A stretch of DNA of 64,000 bases, from contig JAIUNY010000008.1 in assembly GCA_020161505.1 (NCBI GenBank), positions 1 through 64,000 of the forward strand, in the 5' to 3' direction. The notes below the pieces were generated by a model. It ran no database searches and was not told the DNA's origin. It saw only the letters and a program-made list of their open reading frames with translations. Each line of letters starts with the position of its first letter. Within the stretch, counting starts at the first letter, position 1. Both the position numbers and the translations under genes were made by a program. Positions 52,084-59,755 of the stretch are shown here, piece by piece. Origin of the DNA: Armatimonadota bacterium. Lineage in GTDB: Bacteria; Armatimonadota; Fimbriimonadia; Fimbriimonadales; Fimbriimonadaceae.

Positions 52084-52940
52084 AAACTCTGCGAAACACG
52101 AGGGGCTTTACCCTCATCGAACTCTTGGTTGTGATCGCGATCATCGCGATTCTCGCCGCCATCCTCTTCCCGGTGTTTGCCCGAGCCAAGGAAGCCGCAA
52201 AGAAGATCGCCGACCTCTCGAACCTGAAGCAGCTCGCCACCGCGACAGCAATCTATGGTTCCGACTACGACGACACCTTCATCAGCTTCCCCTATGCTGG
52301 TCAATGGTCTGGCCCCGCGTACACCAACCGCGAAAAGGGTCAGTTCTGGACGGACAAGCTGATGCCCTATGTCAAAGCGAAGCAAATGTACAACAACCCC
52401 GGCAACACGGACACCGTGTACGATTCGCGCGGCTACTGGCTTCCCGGGGCCACCAGCGCGGCCACTCTCGCCACCGATCCGTCGGTTTACCGAGTCACGT
52501 TTGCCATGAACCACATGCTCAATCGCGGCGACAAGGGCCCCGATAATCCGGGCGCAACCAGCCAAACCGCGGTCGACGAACCGGCACAAATCGCCCTCAT
52601 GGGCCCCTCGCAGTACGCCTGGACGTTCTCCAGCTGCCAACCGGACTCCGCCGGATCTCAAAACATGAGCTTCTACTGGCTGATCTCCGATGCCGGAAGG
52701 GGCTATGAGCTGTTCGGCAACAAGGGTGCCCAAGGCGGATGGAGCGCTGGCGCGAACTTCAGCTACGCGGATGGTCACGCGAAGTATCAAAAGGCCGTTG
52801 ACCGTGGCACCGCAACCGGCGACCTCTACGGCTACCAAGGACGCGACCTCTTCCGAGGCTACTTCCCTGGAGCGAAGACTCGTGCGAACGTGAGCACCAA
52901 CGGCACCTGCCCGAGCGATCGCGGCAGCATGGCCTACTAA
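52080..52940 (+). CDS. Type IV pilin-like (DUF1559-type) secreted protein
   Basis: A 286-residue pseudopilin coupled to the regulator through ATGA. Cleavage site and helix [17 protein letters not shown] with Glu+5, then FPVFARAKEAAKKIADLSNL; a large head with GGWSAGANFSYADGHAKYQK near the end, the conserved His/Asp patch of the family. Its N-terminus is nearly identical to that of the other pseudopilin 2.7 kb upstream while the heads differ. Likely exported and assembled or surface-anchored through the prepilin pathway; ligand probably a polysaccharide (inference). Confidence 0.88.
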   Translation: MKTLRNTRGFTLIELLVVIAIIAILAAILFPVFARAKEAAKKIADLSNLKQLATATAIYGSDYDDTFISFPYAGQWSGPAYTNREKGQFWTDKLMPYVKAKQMYNNPGNTDTVYDSRGYWLPGATSAATLATDPSVYRVTFAMNHMLNRGDKGPDNPGATSQTAVDEPAQIALMGPSQYAWTFSSCQPDSAGSQNMSFYWLISDAGRGYELFGNKGAQGGWSAGANFSYADGHAKYQKAVDRGTATGDLYGYQGRDLFRGYFPGAKTRANVSTNGTCPSDRGSMAY

Positions 52941-53008
52941 GCATCGCCGCTCCGGAGTTCTGCCCCGAGACATCGCGGGCAGAACTCCCCTCCTCTTTGA
53001 ACCCTGGA

Positions 53009-53197
53009 ATGAAAAAAGAACTCCCTCTGCCTGTCGTCATCGGCCTGATCGTCTTGGTGCTGGCTGCTGCAATTGGTTTCTTTGTGGCGAGTGGTGGGGT
53101 CGGCCCGGGAGACACCTCAAAGCCATTGCCCGGAGATTACGCCGGGCCCCCTCCGAAACAGGGCGGTGCCCCTGCGCCGGAAACGACTGGAGAATAA
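53009..53197 (+). CDS. Small membrane peptide with Pro/Gly-rich tail
   Basis: A 62-residue peptide: a basic/acidic start (MKKELPLP), one membrane helix (VVIGLIVLVLAAAIGFFVA) and a tail rich in Gly and Pro (GPGDTSKPLPGDYAGPPPKQ). It lies 68 bp after the pseudopilin and 11 bp before a similar tiny lipoprotein gene. Its GDYAGPP tail echoes GDYAAEP in the next gene. Family unknown; the context suggests a small partner of the pseudopilin. Confidence 0.55.
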   Translation: MKKELPLPVVIGLIVLVLAAAIGFFVASGGVGPGDTSKPLPGDYAGPPPKQGGAPAPETTGE

Positions 53198-53208
53198 CGA
53201 AACAAACA

Positions 53209-53382
53209 ATGAAAATCTTGAACCTGATTGTAGTCGGCCTGCTCGCCTTTGGCATCCTGGGGGGATGCGCATCGGCGGAGCAATCAAGCGAAACGAAAGC
53301 CGGTGACTACGCCGCTGAACCTGGACAACCGCGTCCCGGCGCCCCCGGATCTCCCGGTGCCGCCGCCAAAGAAGGCGAATAA
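53209..53382 (+). CDS. Tiny lipoprotein (57 residues)
   Basis: The signal MKILNLIVVGLLAFGILGGC with lipobox ILGGC is followed by a mature chain of 38 residues rich in Gly, Pro and Ala (GDYAAEPGQPRPGAPGSPG). It begins 11 bp after the stop of the preceding small peptide and shares its GDYA and PGxP motifs, so the two are likely a duplicated or paired set. Followed by a terminator at 53443. Too short for database families; called from the intact signal and context. Confidence 0.6.
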   Translation: MKILNLIVVGLLAFGILGGCASAEQSSETKAGDYAAEPGQPRPGAPGSPGAAAKEGE

Positions 53383-53442
53383 CCAAAACAACTTGGGCCA
53401 GTTCCCTGCGAGGTCCACTTGATGATGGGAAAGTGAATGCCT

Positions 53443-53464
53443 GGGCCCCGAGAGGGGCCCTTTT
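53443..53464 (+). terminator. Rho-independent terminator
   Basis: Stem GGGCCCC (53443-53449) with GGGGCCC (53454-53460), a GAGA tetraloop, then TTTT. It closes the regulator-pseudopilin-small-peptide unit. Confidence 0.85.
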
Positions 53465-53601
53465 CTCGTTCCGAGACGACAAAACTCAGGTTCAAAATTT
53501 CTTTCCAGGGACTTTTCATGGGCCCGGAAGAAACGGTAAGGTGAGGCAGTCGTCTCGATATCCAGAACACCCGATACACGGGTTCGCAAGGAACAGACCT
53601 T

Positions 53602-54519
53602 ATGAAGAAATTGATCGCTCTCGCTGTGTGTGCACTTTCCGCTCTCGCGGCCCATGCGGAAACCTATGTCCTTTCCATTGGGATTAACGATTATCCCGAA
53701 ATCAAGCAGGCCGACGGCGAAGTCTACGACAGCGACCTCAGTGGTTGTGTCAATGATGCCAACTACATGCAATCCTTGTTCAGCAGCAAGTTCGGAGTGA
53801 AGCCGCAAAACATGCGAGTCCTCACCGATGACAAGGCCAACTTGAACAACCTCGTCGAAAACCTTAAGTGGTTGATCACCACCGCCAAGGCTGGCGACCA
53901 AATCGTCTTCACCTACTCCGGTCACGGCGCTCAAGTCGAAGTCGAAACCAGCGAAGAAGCCGACGGAATCCAAGAAGTGCTCGTGCTTGCCGACATGAAC
54001 CTGATTCCCGGGAGCCTCTTCGGTGAAATCGCCAAGACGATGACGCTCAACGGAATCCACAGCACCTTCGTTTTCGACAGCTGCTTCTCCGGCGGCATGA
54101 GCCGAAGCGTCGATGGCAAGGTCAAGGCCCGAGTCAAGACCCTTGGTGTTCTCAAGCCGAAGTCGGCCTCCAAGGTCAAGGACGCCGCTTCCAAAGTGCG
54201 CGGCATTGTTCCGAAGTCCAAGGGCCAAGGGACGGCCGAATCAGCCTTCCTCTTCGCCAGCAAGGAAACCAATCCCAGCTCGGACATCAGCGGACTCGAA
54301 GGCGTTGAGCCGCACGGCCTCTTCACCCTCCTTCTCATGGATGTGATGAACGCCAATCCGCAAGCCTCCCTGCGCGACATGTACGACTACATGGATGCCT
54401 CCCTTGCCGAGATCAACGAGTCGTTCAAGAAGAACAACGTTGATATGCAGTTCGACCAAGGCCCGAACTTCGAAGCCAGCGCTGCTCGCTCCAGCCAACC
54501 GATCATCCTCAAGAAGTAA
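53602..54519 (+). CDS. Exported caspase-like protease (orthocaspase)
   Basis: A 305-residue peptidase C14-type protein with signal peptide MKKLIALAVCALSALAAHA, so it acts outside the cytoplasm. The caspase-type fold is seen in TYVLSIGINDYPEI, catalytic His108 in YSGHGAQ and catalytic Cys161 in FDSCFSGG. Between Cys161 and the last strands is a basic stretch rich in Lys (VKARVKTLGVLKPKSASKVK), which may be a processing or regulatory loop. After the gene a 10-bp gap leads to a second caspase gene. Most bacterial orthocaspases cleave after Arg or Lys; specificity here is not shown. Confidence 0.88.
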   Translation: MKKLIALAVCALSALAAHAETYVLSIGINDYPEIKQADGEVYDSDLSGCVNDANYMQSLFSSKFGVKPQNMRVLTDDKANLNNLVENLKWLITTAKAGDQIVFTYSGHGAQVEVETSEEADGIQEVLVLADMNLIPGSLFGEIAKTMTLNGIHSTFVFDSCFSGGMSRSVDGKVKARVKTLGVLKPKSASKVKDAASKVRGIVPKSKGQGTAESAFLFASKETNPSSDISGLEGVEPHGLFTLLLMDVMNANPQASLRDMYDYMDASLAEINESFKKNNVDMQFDQGPNFEASAARSSQPIILKK

Positions 54520-54529
54520 GATCCTCGTG

Positions 54530-57500
54530 ATGAAAACGCGCCGCCTCCCGTCCCCAGCCGCTCTTCGAGTGCTGGGAGTCCTGGGGGCGGCGCTTCTCTT
54601 TTTGCCCGCCCTCGCCCAGAATCCCACCGATTCCGGCCGACTCCGATTGATCCCGATCTCCTCAGATGTCCTCATCCAAGACATCGAAGAATCGGTGGAT
54701 GGCACCAGGCTGCTCACCCACAACCGAGGCTTCGCTCCTCGCCTTTGGGAGCCCAAGACGATGCGGCTCCTCGCTGTTTTGAGCGGCGACGGAAATGAAG
54801 TCACGGACATCTTCTTCTCTTCCGACGGGCAGAAAATTGTCGCGATCGGCCCCGACCGAGTGCGCCTCTACAACGCACGCACTGCTCGACAGCTCGCGGT
54901 TTGGACGAACATCACTCTGCGCGCCGAAGAGACCTTCACCGTTTGCCGGTTGACGCCGGATCACAGTCGGATTTATGTCGGCACGAGCCGCGGGCGCGTT
55001 CTGACCGCCCCAACGCAGGCCGCTTCGACCCTTCAAGCGACCACCCTCGACCTCGCACCAGAGGGTGCGATCAATAGCCTCGAGATCTCCCCCGACGGAA
55101 ACCTCCTTGCCGCAGCAACTCTCAGTTCATCCATCGGCCTTCTTGACCTCCGCACCCCGACCTCCTCGCGAAAACTTGCCGAAGGAATCGGCGGAGGAAT
55201 CTGGATTCGGTTCTCCCCGGACAGCAAAGATCTCCTCGTCACTCAAACCAAGGCTCTCGCTTCCCTCTGGAACATTGAATCCGGCCAAAAGCGGGGTGAA
55301 TGGAAGCACATCGTCGGCGAACGAGGGCTCCCGACATCCTTCATGGGGGCCAGCTTTGTCGGCGAAAAAGGCGACCTCATCCTGATCGCGGACGAAAAAG
55401 GCCTGATGACCTTGATCGACCGATCCTCGCTCCAGGAAGTCCGCAAACTCGAGGGCTACCGCTCCCCCATCCGCGAACTCAGGGTCAGTCAAGATGGTCG
55501 AGTCCTCGGCACCTACGCTGACGACACCTTCATCGAGGGTGAGCAGCTCAAGCTCTGGGATGTCTCCACCGGCAAAGAGTTCCCATACACGCGCGGCGAC
55601 AGCGGCCCGACCGCCGGAGAGTTCAGCCCCGACGGATCAGTCTTCTGGGTCGGCTACCAAGATGGCAGCATCCGCCGCCACAAAGTGAGCGATGGCTCCA
55701 TCACCACCGAGACTCTCTCCCAAGTCGACGCCTACTCCTTCATTGCCCCGGTCGGAGCCAGCGGCTACTTCCAGTTCAGCCGCCGCCGCGAGGGCTTCTC
55801 GACCGACGTCTTCCACACCGTCGTCAACCCAGAGCGGCCCGATCTCGCTGGGCGACGCACCTTCACCTACTTCGGCTCAGCGATGAAAGCCGCTCCAGGA
55901 GGCCGCCTCGCCCTGGCCTACGGATATCGACAAGCGGAGGGATCCGACGAAGAAATCAAGATCACTGCCGTTTGGGATGTCGCCAGTCTGGAATACATCT
56001 GGGGGTTCTGGGATGAGTTTGAAGGGGCCACGTGGGGCGCAGGAGAAACCCTGGTTGCCTTCGACCGCACCTCCGCTCACATCTTTGATATGGCGGTGCC
56101 CGAATACAAATCCACCGTTTTCAACAACCCCGACGATGTGGTGATGCAAGCCGAGCTTGCCCCGGACAACAAAACGGTGCTCCTCTGGTGCGAAAAAGCC
56201 GGGGTGATTCTCGTCTCGGCTGAGGATCCGACCAAGGTCGTCAAAGTCGCCGACAATCTTTGGAACTTCGCCTTCTCCGCAGACGGCTCCAAGATGGCAT
56301 TCACCGTCGAAGGTCGGATCGAGATCTGGGATCTTGCGAAGCTCGAAAAAGTCTGGAGCAAGCCCGCAGAACTCGCCAAAAACTACTCGGGTGACGATGT
56401 ATCCGTCACGGACAATTTTCAGTTCATCGAGGGCGGAACAAAGTTCGTTGCGCGAGGGCACTCAACTCTTGTCTGCTACGAATCAAGCACCGGCAAGATC
56501 CTCTACCGAGAAACTGGCCTCGCCGATCTCGACGGATCGTCGGCAAGTTTCGCACCCTCCAGCGACATCCTGGCGATCCCGGTCAACCGGAGCGTCAACC
56601 TCATCAATCTTCGCACGGGCAAGCTCCACGCCAAGATCACCAGCCGAGATCAGGTCGAATCCGTCAGTTTCTGCGAAAACGACTCGCGACTCCTCATCAA
56701 CGACCGCCTCGACCAGGTGTCGATCTACGACACCACGAAGCCCCTTCCCAGCCCCAGCGGCGACAACATCCCAACCTTCCGCAGGCTCGGTTCCTTCGTC
56801 GCCATGACCGACGGCTCCTGGCTCGTCATGGACGAAGACGGCCGCTATGATGCCAGCGATCCGAGCAAAGTCTTCGGTGCCAGCTACGTGCTGGAGTGGG
56901 AAGGCGGCCTGGAACCGATTGATGTCCAGCAGTTCAAGCCCGTCTTCTACGAGCCGAATCTCTTTGCCAAACTCCTCGGCAAAGACACCAGTCCGAAGCG
57001 ATCCGTCCCCGATCTGAACAGCATCCGGCTCTACCCCGACATCGAAATTCAGCGGAGTAAGGTCAATCAAAATCGCATCTCCGTCACCCTGAAACCTCGC
57101 GATGAGGGCGGAGTCGGCACAGTCCGAGTCCTTCTGAACGGCAAGGAAATCGAGACCAAGAAGGGCTCTGACTTCTTTAACGTCAACCTCGCCGACTACC
57201 AGGCATTTTTCCTGCCATCGAGCCAGCTCCCCGAAGGCCAAGGAAACCAGATCGAAGTCATCGCCACCAACGCGAAAGGCGATCTCGTCAGCCGGCCACA
57301 GGTGCTCGATCTCGGCGTCCCCGCCAACCTCCAAACTCCAGAGGTGAACCTCTACGGACTCTTCGTCGGGGTGGGAGACTATGTCGGAGACAAGCGCGAT
57401 CTCAAAGCCCCTCCCGCTGATGCCGCCAAACTCAAGGAAGCTCTGAACTTCACCGGAAACAAGCTCCTCCCGAACCGTGTCCATCTCAATTTGCTCTCCA

Positions 57501-58567
57501 CTGCCGAGGGAGAAACGCGACCAACCCGAGAAGCCATTCTCGGCTGGCTCGCAGAAACCGCCAAGAAAGCAACAAGTTCCGACATCATTTTTGTCTTCTT
57601 TGCCGGACATGGCACCAGCCGGATCGGCGAGAGCAGCGGCTACTTCTTCCTCACCGCCGATGCCAACCCCGGCGACGTCACCCCCGCGATCCTCGGAACC
57701 GCCACCATCAGCGGCGAAGATCTCCAAAAAGCCCTCGCCGCCATCCCCGCAACCAAGCAGGTGATTATCCTCGACACCTGCCACAGCGGAGCCGCCGCGA
57801 GCTCTGTGATTGATGGCAGCGCCAGTGCGTCCACCCAAGCCGAGCGGAGCGTGAGCAGCGACTATGTCCGGGCCTACGAATCCATCAAGGACGCCAGCGG
57901 AACCTGGCTTCTCGCCGGAGCTGCTGCCGACCAACTCAGCTACGAGTCCAGCCACGTCGGCTACGGAATGCTCACCTATTCCCTCCTCGAAGCCATTGAC
58001 CTCGCCTCCGATGTCGGCCTGCGTAAGACGGCAAGCGGCGAAATGTTTCTGGATGTCAGTGTCTGGCTGGCCTACGCCGCCGGACGGGTCGAATCTCTTA
58101 AGAACGAGGTCTCGATTGCAGGAGTCCAACGCCCCGAACTTCGCCGATCTCCCACCGGGCAGACCTTCGATGTCGGGGTGACCAATGCCGAGAATCGAGG
58201 AATCCTCGCCTTGCCGCCGCCGAAACCCATCGTGATTCTCGGCACGTTCGATCAGGACGAAGAAGACCCGCTCGGCCTCGAACCGTTGTTCGGCAAGGCC
58301 TTTGCCGAGAGCAAGGTCTACAAACTCTGGACCGACGTCCAGCGACACCCCAACGTCTACCGCGTCGCCGGCAGTTACCAATCCGAAGGCTCTGCCGTCA
58401 CGCTGCGCCTGGTGATCCAGCGATATGACCGAGACTCCAAGCGCAAAACACTTCGGACAATCGACCTGACCGGCGACTCGAAGGACTTGCCCAAGCTGGC
58501 CCAGAGTGCCCTCAGTGCGATCGACCAAGCAATCGTCGCCCTGGAATCCGAACGGCGTGGCGGCTAG
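54530..58567 (+). CDS. Exported WD40-type propeller protein with C-terminal caspase domain
   Basis: ATG 54530 gives 1,345 residues with a signal peptide (LRVLGVLGAALLFLPALAQ). About residues 40-800 hold WD40-like beta-propeller repeats (VTDIFFSSDGQKIVAIGPDRV, INSLEISPDGNLLAAATLSSS, WNFAFSADGSKMAFTVEGR). The C14 caspase domain follows at about 940-1,190: LYGLFVGVGDYVGD, catalytic His1027 in FFAGHGTS and Cys1084 in ILDTCHSGAA. The final 150 residues form a further beta domain. The propeller probably binds partners or substrate. 10 bp after the first caspase gene, so co-transcribed. In known bacterial forms the caspase domain is usually N-terminal. Confidence 0.85.
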   Translation: MKTRRLPSPAALRVLGVLGAALLFLPALAQNPTDSGRLRLIPISSDVLIQDIEESVDGTRLLTHNRGFAPRLWEPKTMRLLAVLSGDGNEVTDIFFSSDGQKIVAIGPDRVRLYNARTARQLAVWTNITLRAEETFTVCRLTPDHSRIYVGTSRGRVLTAPTQAASTLQATTLDLAPEGAINSLEISPDGNLLAAATLSSSIGLLDLRTPTSSRKLAEGIGGGIWIRFSPDSKDLLVTQTKALASLWNIESGQKRGEWKHIVGERGLPTSFMGASFVGEKGDLILIADEKGLMTLIDRSSLQEVRKLEGYRSPIRELRVSQDGRVLGTYADDTFIEGEQLKLWDVSTGKEFPYTRGDSGPTAGEFSPDGSVFWVGYQDGSIRRHKVSDGSITTETLSQVDAYSFIAPVGASGYFQFSRRREGFSTDVFHTVVNPERPDLAGRRTFTYFGSAMKAAPGGRLALAYGYRQAEGSDEEIKITAVWDVASLEYIWGFWDEFEGATWGAGETLVAFDRTSAHIFDMAVPEYKSTVFNNPDDVVMQAELAPDNKTVLLWCEKAGVILVSAEDPTKVVKVADNLWNFAFSADGSKMAFTVEGRIEIWDLAKLEKVWSKPAELAKNYSGDDVSVTDNFQFIEGGTKFVARGHSTLVCYESSTGKILYRETGLADLDGSSASFAPSSDILAIPVNRSVNLINLRTGKLHAKITSRDQVESVSFCENDSRLLINDRLDQVSIYDTTKPLPSPSGDNIPTFRRLGSFVAMTDGSWLVMDEDGRYDASDPSKVFGASYVLEWEGGLEPIDVQQFKPVFYEPNLFAKLLGKDTSPKRSVPDLNSIRLYPDIEIQRSKVNQNRISVTLKPRDEGGVGTVRVLLNGKEIETKKGSDFFNVNLADYQAFFLPSSQLPEGQGNQIEVIATNAKGDLVSRPQVLDLGVPANLQTPEVNLYGLFVGVGDYVGDKRDLKAPPADAAKLKEALNFTGNKLLPNRVHLNLLSTAEGETRPTREAILGWLAETAKKATSSDIIFVFFAGHGTSRIGESSGYFFLTADANPGDVTPAILGTATISGEDLQKALAAIPATKQVIILDTCHSGAAASSVIDGSASASTQAERSVSSDYVRAYESIKDASGTWLLAGAAADQLSYESSHVGYGMLTYSLLEAIDLASDVGLRKTASGEMFLDVSVWLAYAAGRVESLKNEVSIAGVQRPELRRSPTGQTFDVGVTNAENRGILALPPPKPIVILGTFDQDEEDPLGLEPLFGKAFAESKVYKLWTDVQRHPNVYRVAGSYQSEGSAVTLRLVIQRYDRDSKRKTLRTIDLTGDSKDLPKLAQSALSAIDQAIVALESERRGG

Positions 58568-58625
58568 CCTGTCCATCCGACCCCTCCGAGATCCCCCGTT
58601 GGCTACACTGAACCCTTCAGTGGGT

Positions 58626-59690
58626 ATGCAGATGAGCACATCGGGAGTGGAGATTTCAACGGGAAACTGGGGCACAACTCGCCGAGGAGAAACCGCTCAC
58701 CTCATCAAACTCGTGTCCCCCCACCTGATCGCTCACGTCAGCGACTACGGATGCATCGTCCAATCACTTTTGGTGAGAGATCCTTCGGGCAACTGGCTAG
58801 ATGTCGCCCTCGGTTTCGATACCCTTGCCGAGTACGAGGCAAGCTCGCCCTATTTCGGCGCCACCGTGGGCCGCGTCGCGAACCGCATCGCCGGGGCAAA
58901 GTTCGAGCTGGATGGAGTCACTCACCGCCTCGCTGAAACCCCGGATGCCGTCCCCAGCATGCGCCATCTCCACGGCGGCCCCGATGGTTTCGATAAACGT
59001 GTCTGGAACACAAAGATTCTCCCACGCGGGCTGGAGTTCACTCTCGTCTCTCCAGACGGAGATCAGGGCTACCCGGGAGAACTCACCGCGACCTGCCGGA
59101 TCCTCATCGAGGACACCACCCTCCGATTTGAATTCGAAGCCGAAACCTCAGCGCCGACCCACGTCAACCTCTGCCACCACGGCTATTTCAACCTCGCCGG
59201 ACATGGTGTAGGCACGACCGCCGGACACGAGCTGATCCTCCACGCCGAGAGGTTTCTCCCTGTGGATGCCGCCCTGATCCCAACCGGCGATCTCGCCCCT
59301 GTCGAGGGCACATGCTTCGATTTTCGCCAGGGGCGCACCCTCTCATGGCCGATCGAGCCGAACCATGGCCAACTTCAACTCACCAGAGGGCATGACCACA
59401 CCTGGGTTCTCGGTGGAGAGCCAGGCGCCCTGCATCACGCGGCAACCCTGACCAGCCCGGAAGGAACCGCGATGCAAGTCCACACCACCGAGCCCGGCAT
59501 CCAGTATTACGATGGCAATTCGCTCATGCCCGGTCTGGTCGGAAAAGGCGGAGCGATCTACCAACCCCACCAAGGGATCTGCCTCGAAACCCAGCACTTC
59601 CCAGATTCCCCCAATCAACCCGATTTCCCTTCCACTCGCCTCAACCCGGGCGAGCGCTATTCCAGCATCACCGAATACCGCTTTTCGTGA
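58626..59690 (+). CDS. galM: Aldose 1-epimerase
   Basis: Interconverts the anomers of galactose and related sugars. Family features: VSDYGCIVQSLLVRDPSGNW, YFGATVGRVANRIAGAKFELDG, HLHGGPDGFDKRVW, HHGYFNLAG (catalytic His), LIPTGDLAPVEGTCFDF, and ICLETQHFPDSPNQPDFP with the catalytic Glu in LETQ. At 354 residues it is normal length. Start ATG 58626, with a second in-frame ATG two codons on. No galK or galT is nearby; it follows the caspase pair at 58 bp. Confidence 0.92.
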   Translation: MQMSTSGVEISTGNWGTTRRGETAHLIKLVSPHLIAHVSDYGCIVQSLLVRDPSGNWLDVALGFDTLAEYEASSPYFGATVGRVANRIAGAKFELDGVTHRLAETPDAVPSMRHLHGGPDGFDKRVWNTKILPRGLEFTLVSPDGDQGYPGELTATCRILIEDTTLRFEFEAETSAPTHVNLCHHGYFNLAGHGVGTTAGHELILHAERFLPVDAALIPTGDLAPVEGTCFDFRQGRTLSWPIEPNHGQLQLTRGHDHTWVLGGEPGALHHAATLTSPEGTAMQVHTTEPGIQYYDGNSLMPGLVGKGGAIYQPHQGICLETQHFPDSPNQPDFPSTRLNPGERYSSITEYRFS

Positions 59691-59755
59691 CCGTCACGGG
59701 CAAATATCTCCGGCTACTTGACGTTGGATGAGTGCCGCATGGGTAATCTGAACCC

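Noticed and set aside
56483-58675. 730-codon open frame antisense to the WD40-caspase gene
   Set aside because: The sense protein has a signal peptide, propeller repeats and catalytic residues; the antisense one is Gly/Val/Asp/Glu-rich without domains.
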